A stretch of 64,000 bases of DNA from Paenibacillus sp. FSL H7-0737 (lineage in GTDB: Bacteria; Bacillota; Bacilli; Paenibacillales; Paenibacillaceae): the NCBI RefSeq assembly GCF_000758545.1, contig NZ_CP009279.1, positions 4,464,001 through 4,528,000 of the forward strand, read 5' to 3'. Positions 26,505-34,216 of this stretch are shown one piece after another; within the stretch, counting starts at the first letter, position 1; each line of letters starts with the position of its first letter. The notes beneath the pieces were generated by a model, which was given only the letters and a program-made list of their open reading frames with translations, ran no database searches and was not told the DNA's origin. Both the position numbers and the translations under genes were made by a program.

Positions 26505-28430
26505 ATGGAATTCGCACATTTGTTCAGCAAAGGTACGATAGGAAATATGGAGCTTAAGAACCGGGTCATTTTGCCTGCCATGGGAACAAAAATGAATGCT
26601 CCGGGTGGGTATGTCAGCGAGCGCTTGATTGATTACCATGTAGCACGCGCAAAAGGAGGTAACGGCTTAAATACAGTTGAAGTAACAACCGTTCACCCAA
26701 CGGCTGCTTCTGAGGATGCTCCAGCCATTTTTGATGATAAATTCATTCCTGGTATGACCCAATTGGCTCATGCTATTCGTGATGCAGGCGGCAAAAGCTG
26801 TCTTCAGTTATGGCATGGAGGGAAAGTAACTCCCAACCTGATTCAAGTCTCCTCCTCCCCTGTCCCTTTCGAGGGTGTAACACATATCCCCCGAGAGCTG
26901 GAGAATCACGAAGTTAGTGAGATGGTTCAAGCTTACGCAGATGCTGCTTCACGTGCGAAAAAAGCTGGATTTGACAGTGTAGAATTCCATGCTGGTCATG
27001 GTTATTTGCCACAACAATTTCTAAGCCCAGCGATGAACTTCCGTCAGGATGAGTACGGCGGTTCCTGGGAGAATCGTTGTCGCTTTCCGCTCGCTTGTAT
27101 CCGTGCCATTCGAGAAGCCGTTGGACCCAGGTTCCCTATCTTGATGAGAATCTCTGCTATCGAGGATCTTCCCGGCGGACTTACACTGGAAGATATGAAG
27201 CTCTTCTCGAAGCTCGCTGAGGATGCTGGTATTGATGCGATTAATGTATCGCGCGGAGTTCCAGCAGGCGCAGCTATTAAATATGAAGTACCACCTATCG
27301 ATTTACCTGTGGGCTTCAATGTAGATAACGCAGCACAAATTAAATCCGTGGTTAACATTCCAGTTATAGCTGTAGGTCGTATTAATGATCCAGCTATTGC
27401 TAATCGAATTATTGCCGAAGGACTGGCTGATTTCGTAGCTATTGGCCGCGCTCAATTGGCAGATTCTGAATTCTGTAACAAAGCATTAGCTGGACGCGCG
27501 GACACCATTGTTAAATGTGTGGGTTGTGATCAAGGCTGCTTCGATGGATTCGTAAATCCGAAGGTGCCTTTCATCAGCTGTGTATTTAATCCTGCTACCG
27601 GAAGAGAAAGTGAATATGAATTACAGCGAGCGAGCACACCAAAAAAAGTACTTATAGCCGGTGGTGGGCCAGCCGGATTAGAAGCAGCAATCACACTGAA
27701 ACGTCGTGGGCATTCTCCAATTTTATGCGAAAAAAATGACATTCTAGGCGGACAGCTTTATATCGCTGGTGCCGCACCGCGTAAAGAAGAAATGGCCGCG
27801 GCTGCTCTGAATATGGGTGAGACGGCTAAACGTGAAGGTGTAGAAATCCGAATGAATACGGAGGTTACTCCAGAGCTTATTCAAGAAATCAGTCCTGATG
27901 AAGTCATTCTTGCAATCGGATCAGCCCCGATTATTCCTCCAGTAGAAGGTGTTTTGAGTAGTCATGTAGTAAATTCACATGATGTATTATGGGGAACAGC
28001 TCATCCTGAAGGTCGAGTTGTTATTATTGGAGGGGGTTTGGTCGGTCTCGAGGTCGCTGAGCTCCTGGTCGAACGCGGAAATCAAATCACTGTTGTAGAA
28101 ATGCAAGCCGATGTAGCAAATGATCTGGGTATCCTTCGTAAAATCTGTGTAATGGAAAGCTTATATGGCCACGGTGTTAGATTAATGACCAACAGCAAGT
28201 GCATGACGATCCAAAAGAATAGCGTGATGGTTGAAAAAGATGGGGAGCTTCTCAGCCTGCCAACCGATTATGTAGTAATCGCAGTAGGATCACGCGCCCT
28301 AAACAAGCAACCCCTTCAGAACTTCTTGGAGGAAAGCTCCATTCCTTATCATGTAATTGGGGATGCAGTACAAGCTCGCAGAGCGCTTAATGCTATTTGG
28401 GAGGGTGCAGAATTAGCTAGACGAATTTAG
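26505..28430 (+). CDS. Old-Yellow-Enzyme/FeS/FAD oxidoreductase (2,4-dienoyl-CoA reductase-like)
   Basis: This 641-residue flavoenzyme has an N-terminal FMN TIM barrel (about 1-330: FSKGTIGNMELKNRVILPAMGT, CLQLWHGGK, VEFHAGHGYLPQQFLSPAMNFR, VIAVGRINDP), a 4Fe-4S motif KCVGCDQGCFDG with a fourth Cys in FISCVFNP, then an FAD domain (VLIAGGGPAGLEAAITLKRRGH) and an NAD(P) domain (VVIIGGGLVGLEVAELLVERG). This is the architecture of FadH, BaiH and trimethylamine dehydrogenase-like enzymes that reduce activated double bonds using NAD(P)H. The substrate may be an enone or unsaturated acyl compound. It stands alone and is probably controlled by the divergent PadR. Confidence 0.92.
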   Translation: MEFAHLFSKGTIGNMELKNRVILPAMGTKMNAPGGYVSERLIDYHVARAKGGNGLNTVEVTTVHPTAASEDAPAIFDDKFIPGMTQLAHAIRDAGGKSCLQLWHGGKVTPNLIQVSSSPVPFEGVTHIPRELENHEVSEMVQAYADAASRAKKAGFDSVEFHAGHGYLPQQFLSPAMNFRQDEYGGSWENRCRFPLACIRAIREAVGPRFPILMRISAIEDLPGGLTLEDMKLFSKLAEDAGIDAINVSRGVPAGAAIKYEVPPIDLPVGFNVDNAAQIKSVVNIPVIAVGRINDPAIANRIIAEGLADFVAIGRAQLADSEFCNKALAGRADTIVKCVGCDQGCFDGFVNPKVPFISCVFNPATGRESEYELQRASTPKKVLIAGGGPAGLEAAITLKRRGHSPILCEKNDILGGQLYIAGAAPRKEEMAAAALNMGETAKREGVEIRMNTEVTPELIQEISPDEVILAIGSAPIIPPVEGVLSSHVVNSHDVLWGTAHPEGRVVIIGGGLVGLEVAELLVERGNQITVVEMQADVANDLGILRKICVMESLYGHGVRLMTNSKCMTIQKNSVMVEKDGELLSLPTDYVVIAVGSRALNKQPLQNFLEESSIPYHVIGDAVQARRALNAIWEGAELARRI

Positions 28431-28458
28431 TTCATATAGTCAATTAGATTTATGAATA

Positions 28459-28485
28459 AACCCGGCAGGTCGCACCTGCCGGGTT
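28459..28485 (+). terminator. Hairpin terminator after the flavoenzyme gene
   Basis: AACCCGGCAGGT and ACCTGCCGGGTT form a perfect 12-bp GC-rich stem with a 3-nt loop. The following tract is only weakly T-rich (ACGTTCTT). The next 150 bp to 28640 hold no gene I can support. Confidence 0.75.
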
Positions 28486-28640
28486 ACGTTCTTATCAGAA
28501 CTATCTGAAAAATCAACTTTCAGGGGCTAATAAGTGCGTTAGTGCCTGCACCTGTTCCATATGTATTCGTCTTCTATAAAGCACCTTAACTCGCCCTCAT
28601 TCATGAACTTGATCTTCACCCCTGAACGATATTTTCATTC

Positions 28641-29735
28641 TCATGTCAATGTAGAAGACACGCTAAAATTGAGTATCGGCAGCCCGATAAAAGCAGCATA
28701 TCTTTCAGCAGCTTTAAACACAGCTTCTTCAGCATTTCCAAGTTCTCTAAATGGATGAATGACTATCTCAATTCCTTTTTTCTTAATCGAACGTTTCCAT
28801 GTACCTATAACTTGGCCACCAACAACAATCATAGGCAGGAAAACACCGTTGTTGCCAGGAACAATTAAAGGAGCCGTCTCAGGTTCAAGTACAGCACTCC
28901 GGTCTTTATAACCAAGAATGTACTCATCGAAACCTGGAAGTAAATAGATACCTGACTCTTCATCCGCTGAAACTACTCGATGGTTAGACATCCAATGCTG
29001 ATTGCCATTTATATCTGTCGATTGAAGTTCTTTTTTCACAGATTCTAGCCCTCGTCTGGCATCTGTAAGGGTTATGCCTGCCCACCAAGCGAAGTCCTGA
29101 ACGGTCGCTAATCCACGGGCTGTAAAATACCGCAAGGCGAGTTCTTGCAACGATTGTTCGTAAGATAGCTCTCGGCAATCTGGCACCCATTCCTCTAACA
29201 ATACAATCGTTTGCTGTTTACCATTCATCGGACCAAAACAAATCAGTCCTTGATAGGCACTATTCCAGAGCATGTGATAACCGCGTTGATTCCCCGTGTA
29301 GATACCTTTCTCTTCTATTAGCTGAAGTAGGACCGAACGATCCATATGCTTCCCGCCCTTTAGAGCATTCACAATAATTTCTCTACAGCGCTCCAGTGTC
29401 TGATCATCAAGTCCAAGCTCAGCCATTCGCCGCTTCGTTTGTGATGCTAAACGCGGTGCAGAGAGCTGTAGCATCCATTTTACATCTTCTGCTGGGACGA
29501 AATGAAGCGTACCTCGCAGCGTCCAAGTAAGAATAATCTTGCGGTCAGAGATTGCACGCTCTATATCAGCTAATTTCGTAGCAGGAGAACGTAGTCCGAT
29601 GGCCCAAACCGCCTGCATATAGTCTTGCGCTTGCATAGCCCCCATTTTTTTCACGACCTGCTCTGGTGTGTGATGTAAAGAGCCTGCAATCATTTGATTA
29701 TACAACCTACTATTTGCAATAAGGTTATTCGTCAC
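28641..29735 (-). CDS. Winged-helix DNA-binding (HTH_42/YcaQ-like) protein
   Basis: This 364-residue protein matches the HTH_42 (YcaQ/AlkZ-like) superfamily. It contains the N-terminal QMIAGSLHHTPEQVVKKMGAMQAQDYMQAVWAIGLRS, the motif IILTWTLRGTLHFVPAEDVKWMLQL, and the C-terminal LLPGFDEYILGYKDRSAVL. Relatives include glycosylases that unhook DNA crosslinks (AlkZ, YcaQ). The catalytic QxQ/QxD element fits the MQAQDY here, but enzymatic activity is not certain. It is monocistronic and cytoplasmic. Confidence 0.85.
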   Translation of the reverse strand: MTNNLIANSRLYNQMIAGSLHHTPEQVVKKMGAMQAQDYMQAVWAIGLRSPATKLADIERAISDRKIILTWTLRGTLHFVPAEDVKWMLQLSAPRLASQTKRRMAELGLDDQTLERCREIIVNALKGGKHMDRSVLLQLIEEKGIYTGNQRGYHMLWNSAYQGLICFGPMNGKQQTIVLLEEWVPDCRELSYEQSLQELALRYFTARGLATVQDFAWWAGITLTDARRGLESVKKELQSTDINGNQHWMSNHRVVSADEESGIYLLPGFDEYILGYKDRSAVLEPETAPLIVPGNNGVFLPMIVVGGQVIGTWKRSIKKKGIEIVIHPFRELGNAEEAVFKAAERYAAFIGLPILNFSVSSTLT

Positions 29736-29891
29736 ACTACTCCCCCTTTTCAGAAATGAATCCTCAAATTATATACTTCCAGTTATTTAACAAAATGGTT
29801 AAGTTCTTGCTCATGTCTATGTCGATATTACTATTGATTCTATTGAAATACGAGATTAAATTAGAATATGAACTCCATTCCATTGCATAAT

Positions 29892-30053
29892 GTGCAATAG
29901 AAAGTCATATACAGACCTCAAAAAAAGGTTTCTGTTGCACTTCGTACATTAGAATTTGCTGAAAACCTTCAAAAAAGAGTTTTAACCTATACTTAATTGT
30001 AAAAAATGCAACAGAATTCAGATCCCCTTTCTTTTGGATCCATTCTGTTGCAC
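29892..30053. repeat. MITE-like palindromic intergenic repeat
   Basis: The gap 29736-30127 contains a 162-bp element with related ends: GTGCAATAGAAA at the left and TTCTGTTGCAC at the right. Inside are two hairpins. The first pairs 29892-29903 with TTTCTGTTGCAC at 29929-29940; the second pairs TGCAACAGAAT..GATCC (30007-30025) with GGATCCATTCTGTTGCA (30036-30052). The repeated TGCAAYAGAA motif occurs four times. No target-site duplication is obvious and no protein is encoded. It looks like a non-autonomous element or a dispersed structural repeat. Confidence 0.6.
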
Positions 30054-30127
30054 GAAATACAACGTTAGGGATAAAATACCCTTTTATATTACAGACTGAA
30101 GGTATTTTCTTAACAGAGCCCTTCTTT

Positions 30128-30694
30128 TTAAAAGAAAAACGCTGCTTCTTCCGCTTGCTTCACTTGCTGCATCGCATTCGTGGTATTCACCAATTCATTA
30201 GCTAGTCGATTCAGTCTAAAAATAATATCATCATCCACAATTACTTTCCGGTCATATTGTTTCTCTTCAATAAAAACATACTTAGGAACCACCACCGCTC
30301 TCATATAAGAGAGGATCGGTTTCAGTTGTTGTTCTGCCACTAAGTAATGTTTTGAAGAACCTGCAGTTACTACAATACCGATAACTTTATCCTTAAACCC
30401 ATTAACCGGGAGTAAATCAAATAGATTCTTAAGTGTTCCTGGAATCGAAGCTTGAAAAACTGGGGTGCCAATGATATATGCATCGGCGGCCATGATTTTC
30501 TCCAGAACAACTTTGGTATCACCTGTATAATCCATGTAGCTGCGTCCATCACTAAATTCCAGCTTATAATCTCCTAGATCAATTAGTTCTACGTCGAAAT
30601 CCGGATGCTTTTCTGTGATGTTGTTAAGTGCTTGCTGTACAGCAATTCTAGTCTTCGATCCAACAATGGATCCTGAAATCCCAATGATCTTCAT
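30128..30694 (-). CDS. NADPH-dependent FMN reductase-like protein
   Basis: This 188-residue flavodoxin-fold oxidoreductase begins MKIIGISGSIVGSKTRIAVQQAL (FMN phosphate loop GISGS) and contains AADAYIIGTPVFQASIPGTLKNLFDLLP, the family's flavin-binding segment, and GIVVTAGSSKHYL. Such enzymes supply reduced FMN to two-component monooxygenases or reduce quinones and azo compounds. It lies 15 bp downstream of the luciferase-like oxidoreductase, a natural partner for FMNH2 transfer, at the end of the quinone-stress unit. Confidence 0.9.
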   Translation of the reverse strand: MKIIGISGSIVGSKTRIAVQQALNNITEKHPDFDVELIDLGDYKLEFSDGRSYMDYTGDTKVVLEKIMAADAYIIGTPVFQASIPGTLKNLFDLLPVNGFKDKVIGIVVTAGSSKHYLVAEQQLKPILSYMRAVVVPKYVFIEEKQYDRKVIVDDDIIFRLNRLANELVNTTNAMQQVKQAEEAAFFF

Positions 30695-30709
30695 ACTATC
30701 CCCTCTTTC

Positions 30710-31771
30710 TTATTTCTTAGCTGTAGCACGTCTTACGGCTGGTGCTACTTCAGATGCGAACAGGTCAATCATTTGTTCCACTTGAGCATAAGGTAACCCA
30801 CCGACATCAATCTGAGCTAGAAAACGATTATGGCCATACATCTCATGTTGATAGAGGATCTTCTCCACAATTTGTTGCGGGCTTCCCACGAGCAGTGCAT
30901 TTCTCACACTCATCGCTTCCGCAAATTGTTCTTTCGGATAGTAAGACCCACGAAGCTCTTTCATCAAGTGATTGATATATGGATAATAATCGCGGAATGC
31001 TTTTTGTGAGTCCGGATCAATATACATTAAAGAAGTTGTGCTGATGGGAAGGTCTGCTGGATTGAACCCTGACTCTGCAGCAACCATACGATACGCGTCT
31101 ACAGAACCTTTAAAGGCAGATGATGGTCCACCAAGGGTGGTCAGCATCATCGGGATCCCCATTCTTCCCGCCTTAATTGCACTTGCTGGAGGTCCCCCAA
31201 CCGCTCGCCAAATTGGCAGCTTTCCATTTAAGGGCTTAGGGAAGATTTCCATATCATTTAATGCAGGGCGGAATTTCCCTTCCCACGTTATGCGATCGGA
31301 CTCATTTATTTTCATGAGCAATTCAATTTTCTCTTCGAACAATTCTTCATAATCTCTTACGTCATAACCAAAAAGTTCATAGGCCCCGAGACGCGATCCA
31401 CGTCCAGCAACAATCTCTGCTCTACCGCCTGATAACAAATCCAATGTTGCAAAGTCCTCATATACACGTACAGGATCTGCTGTACTTAGTACAGTTGCTG
31501 AACTGACAAGCTTTATACGTTCGGTTGCATTTGCAATGGCTCCAAGGACAACCGAGGCAGCTGAGGTAATGAATTTCGGTTGATGACTCTCGCCTACCCC
31601 AAATACATCTAATCCAGCATCCTCAGCTAATTTGGCAGCCGCTACGATCTCTTGAATCCGTTGTCGTTCACTAATTGCTTTTCCTGTTAAGGCATCTGTG
31701 GTGTGATCACCTAACGTGTATAAACCTAGCTCCAACCCTTTTTTCTCATCGATTCTATATTGTTCCATCAT
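30710..31771 (-). CDS. LLM-class flavin-dependent oxidoreductase (luciferase-like)
   Basis: This 353-residue TIM-barrel protein of the bacterial luciferase family shows KLAEDAGLDVFGVGESHQPKFITSAASVVLGAIANATERIKLVSSATVLSTADPVRVYEDFATLDLLSGGRAEIVAGRG, the flavin-binding N-half, and GSPQQIVEKILYQHEMYGHNRFLAQIDVGG near the end. It would use FMNH2 and oxygen to oxidise a small organic compound. The partner reductase is immediately downstream and a ring-cleaving dioxygenase is immediately upstream (32 bp), consistent with aromatic compound detoxification. The substrate is unknown. Confidence 0.9.
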   Translation of the reverse strand: MMEQYRIDEKKGLELGLYTLGDHTTDALTGKAISERQRIQEIVAAAKLAEDAGLDVFGVGESHQPKFITSAASVVLGAIANATERIKLVSSATVLSTADPVRVYEDFATLDLLSGGRAEIVAGRGSRLGAYELFGYDVRDYEELFEEKIELLMKINESDRITWEGKFRPALNDMEIFPKPLNGKLPIWRAVGGPPASAIKAGRMGIPMMLTTLGGPSSAFKGSVDAYRMVAAESGFNPADLPISTTSLMYIDPDSQKAFRDYYPYINHLMKELRGSYYPKEQFAEAMSVRNALLVGSPQQIVEKILYQHEMYGHNRFLAQIDVGGLPYAQVEQMIDLFASEVAPAVRRATAKK

Positions 31772-31803
31772 GATTATGTCCTCTTTTCATAGTTGTATTA
31801 GGT

Positions 31804-32775
31804 TTAGCGGATAGGATGAAGCTTCGATTCAATCTCTTCACGACGTTCTTCCAGAAATGAAGGTAAGGTCAAATTCTCTCCTAGCGCGTCAAAAGTTTCA
31901 TCAATCTCAAATCCCGGGCCATCTGTAGCAAGCTCAAAAAGAATATGGTTCGGATCCCGGAAATACAAGGAATGGAAGTAATAACGATCAATGACCCCTG
32001 TATTTTTAAAGCCTGCAGCAGTGATCTTGGCGGCCCATTCGGTTAGTTCTTCGACATCCTTAACTCTTATAGCCACATGATGGATGCTCCCTTTACCCGG
32101 TCTCTCCCGATCTTTGTCATTTACTTCTTTGACCTGGAGCTCGGTGTATAAACCACCCTTCCCCGTTTCATATATATCTACCATAATCTTGGAATCACCC
32201 ATGGAGGGTACTGTCCGAACTTGTGTATAGCCCAAGATATCTTCCAAAACCGTCTTTGTGCGGCCAGCCTCACTTACAGTCAATTCAACGGGTCCTAACC
32301 CAACGATGGCATACTTTGGAGGGATGTCTTCTGTAATCCACGGTTCAACTAGCTCGATACCGTTATCTTTTTCAGCCGATACTAAATGGACCGTCAATTC
32401 ATCTCTATCATAAAAAGTAAGCGACTTACGTTCCCCGATACTTACAATCGCTTCATGAGGAACTTCAAAAGAATCTAATCGACTAGCCCAATATGACAAG
32501 GCTTCATCGCTAGGAACAAGAAGGGAGAAAGAACTAATACTGTTCGTCCCTTTGCGGGTCTGACCTGCATTTGGCATTTCAAAAAAAGATACTTCGGTTC
32601 CAGGAGCACCATTACGATTTCCATAAAATAGATGGTACATGGATGGATCATCTTGATTGACCGTTTTCTTTACAAGTCTCAGTCCCAGGACCTCTGTATA
32701 AAACCATAAGTTTTGTTTAGCGTCCTTAGTAAGCATAGACACATGATGTTGTCCGTTTATGGGTTGTTGTTTCAT
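31804..32775 (-). CDS. Ring-cleaving dioxygenase, MhqO/MhqE-like (two VOC domains)
   Basis: This 323-residue extradiol-type dioxygenase has tandem vicinal oxygen chelate domains. The first begins INGQHHVSMLTKDAKQNLWFYTEVLGLRLVKKTVNQDDP; the second contains GSIHHVAIRVKDVEELTEWAAKI and HILFELATDGPGFEIDE. The metal ligands are the His in QHHV/IHHV and the Glu in LFELATD. VKKTVNQDDPSMYHLFYGN is typical of the Bacillus hydroquinone-responsive dioxygenases (MhqO, MhqE). It cleaves catechol or hydroquinone rings. The promoter carries the same operator as the adjacent MarR gene. AGGAGG precedes the ATG. Confidence 0.9.
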   Translation of the reverse strand: MKQQPINGQHHVSMLTKDAKQNLWFYTEVLGLRLVKKTVNQDDPSMYHLFYGNRNGAPGTEVSFFEMPNAGQTRKGTNSISSFSLLVPSDEALSYWASRLDSFEVPHEAIVSIGERKSLTFYDRDELTVHLVSAEKDNGIELVEPWITEDIPPKYAIVGLGPVELTVSEAGRTKTVLEDILGYTQVRTVPSMGDSKIMVDIYETGKGGLYTELQVKEVNDKDRERPGKGSIHHVAIRVKDVEELTEWAAKITAAGFKNTGVIDRYYFHSLYFRDPNHILFELATDGPGFEIDETFDALGENLTLPSFLEERREEIESKLHPIR

Positions 32776-32811
32776 TTTAAAAACCTCCTAATGAGTTTTG
32801 TCGAATTTAAG

Positions 32812-32825
32812 TTTACTAGTATACT
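32812..32825 (-). promoter_or_regulatory. MarR operator, copy 1 (dioxygenase promoter)
   Basis: Read leftward the site is AGTATACTAGTAAA. The same sequence, with two more matching bases (CT), occurs in front of the MarR gene. It contains overlapping palindromes AGTATACT and TACTAGTA. It lies 37 bp upstream of the dioxygenase ATG. Confidence 0.75.
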
Positions 32826-32871
32826 GATGAGGAAAAAAGTAAGCTTTATTATCAATAAAGCTTTTGCGATA

Positions 32872-33339
32872 CTACTGAACACCTCGCGGGAGTCGATTCT
32901 CATCTTGGCTATGGCGATGAATCTTTTTAAGCATGCTGTAAAACACTTTCTTCTCCTCATCTGTCAGTGGATCGAATAACGAGGCTTGGAAATCCGATTG
33001 CAAGGGCAGTACCTTCTCAATAAGTGTTTGGCCCTTTTCCGTTAAAGTAATGTACTTCACTTTCCAATCCTGTTTGCGTTCAATCCATCCTTCTTTCTCT
33101 AATCTGCCAAGCATATGGGATACCCCACCTTTAGTAATGGTTAGATGCTCGGCAATTTCCATCTGTGTTACAGGCTGATGTAATAATATTTGTACCAAGG
33201 TATCGAATTGATTAACTGTTAAATTAAATTGCTTCAAGAATTCATTGGAAAGATCGTTACTATTCTCATATACCCTAACCAGCCGCAACCAGATCAATAA
33301 GCTTAATTGGTTATCTTCAGTGAATCCATTGTTTCTCAT
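32872..33339 (-). CDS. MarR-family regulator, MhqR-like
   Basis: This 155-residue winged-helix repressor has its DNA-binding core at about 45-110: FDTLVQILLHQPVTQMEIAEHLTITKGGVSHMLGRLEKEGWIERK then the wing WKVKYITLTEKGQTLI. The length and context (ring-cleaving dioxygenase, flavin enzymes) match MhqR, which in Bacillus subtilis responds to quinones and hydroquinones. It is transcribed leftward upstream of the dioxygenase. The matching operators before itself and the dioxygenase indicate a small autoregulated regulon. The function is assigned by context. Confidence 0.9.
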   Translation of the reverse strand: MRNNGFTEDNQLSLLIWLRLVRVYENSNDLSNEFLKQFNLTVNQFDTLVQILLHQPVTQMEIAEHLTITKGGVSHMLGRLEKEGWIERKQDWKVKYITLTEKGQTLIEKVLPLQSDFQASLFDPLTDEEKKVFYSMLKKIHRHSQDENRLPRGVQ

Positions 33340-33392
33340 TTGGTCACGTCCATCGTTTGTTTATTTTATGTGTTAATTGATTTGTTAATATG

Positions 33393-33406
33393 AGTATACT
33401 AGTAAA
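33393..33406 (+). promoter_or_regulatory. MarR operator, copy 2 (MarR promoter)
   Basis: AGTATACTAGTAAA lies 54 bp upstream of the MarR start, in reverse orientation relative to copy 1 at 32812-32825. The two copies are identical over 16 bases if the next CT is counted. Chance recurrence within 600 bp is unlikely. Confidence 0.75.
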
Positions 33407-33435
33407 CTGACAAGGAGTCAAGCTCAGTAAAAATC

Positions 33436-33610
33436 CTACACGCTTGCCAAATACCACTTCGGAATATAGGTTTGAAAATCATCATACCACTCCAGAACAC
33501 TCTCCGCTCGGCTCAGCATATTAGTAACTTCCCTTTGACCACCCCCTATGAACCGGTTCAACTACCTCCCCTTTAGAAGCATTAGGGATGTCACTAAAAA
33601 ATGGAATCAT
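33436..33610 (-). pseudogene. Remnant of a phosphotransferase gene with internal deletion
   Basis: AGGAGGTTGTGAA precedes an ATG at 33610 that opens MIPFFSDIPNASKGEVVEPV then HRGWSKGSY and a stop. In the +1 frame the same region continues GQREVTNMLSRAESVLEWYD and ends IPKWYLASV with a stop at 33436. The head (PVHRGWSKD-like) and the tail (VLEWYDDFQTYIPKWY) resemble the two ends of APH-fold kinases of Bacilli, with the middle about 230 residues missing and a frame change at the junction near 33540. I read it as an in-gene deletion remnant. The remaining sequence from 33340 to 33868 holds the MarR operator and a PadR-type palindrome and no other gene. Confidence 0.6.
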
Positions 33611-33804
33611 TTCACAACCTCCTTTTAATCAAACTGCTTCACAAAATAGAAAAATTTTCTTATTTATTTCTCAGAAGATTATTTTATTCAATTGATGTTG
33701 GAACAACAATAGTGTATGATGCATAGTATAGATCGAATACTGTATGACACATAGTAAGTATAAGCGGCTTCGACGTCCTCTCAAGGACAGCAAGCGTTTA
33801 AACC

Positions 33805-33851
33805 TAAAATATAAGAACAATTTATAAGAGATTATAAATCCTTATATTTTA
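33805..33851. promoter_or_regulatory. Nested palindrome before PadR gene
   Basis: The outer arms TAAAATATAAG and CTTATATTTTA enclose inner perfect arms ATTTATAA and TTATAAAT around GAGA. The structure ends about 17 bp before the PadR start. It is the likely PadR autoregulatory operator or a leader hairpin. Confidence 0.6.
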
Positions 33852-33868
33852 AATAATGAGGTGGGTGA

Positions 33869-34216
33869 ATGAGTACTTTATTAAATTCTTTAATCACAGA
33901 GCTTAGAAGAGGTACGTTAACGCTAGCCGTTTTAAGTCAATTACGAACACCCCAGTATGGATATTCGCTCGTTCAATTGTTGGAGGAATCCAGCATCATC
34001 ATCGATCAAAGCACCCTATATCCATTACTTCGCCGATTAGAGAAACAGGAATTAGTGACGAGCAGCTGGGACACATCCGAGAGCAGACCCCGTAAGTATT
34101 ATGTTCTAAGTGACTATGGCGTAGAAATTTTTTTACAGCTAAAGGAAGAATGGCTTAAGAATTCGAAAGAGCTCTACGGCCTATTACAAGGGGAGGATGA
34201 CCATGAATCTAATTGA
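33869..34216 (+). CDS. PadR-family transcriptional regulator
   Basis: This 115-residue short PadR has the winged helix LRRGTLTLAVLSQLRTPQYGYSLVQLLEESSIIIDQSTLYPLLRRLEKQELVTSSW and the wing SRPRKYYVLSDYGVEIFLQLKEEW. It overlaps the next gene, a HAAS membrane protein, indicating coupled expression. This matches the PadR/HAAS cassette at 18701-19807, but the protein sequences are only distantly alike. The ATG follows GAGGTGGGTGA. The inducing signal is not known. Confidence 0.92.
   Translation: MSTLLNSLITELRRGTLTLAVLSQLRTPQYGYSLVQLLEESSIIIDQSTLYPLLRRLEKQELVTSSWDTSESRPRKYYVLSDYGVEIFLQLKEEWLKNSKELYGLLQGEDDHESN

Noticed and set aside
28561..28758. 65-residue rightward frame near 28.6 kb
   Set aside because: Mostly antisense to the winged-helix gene, with no ribosome binding site or recognisable motif.
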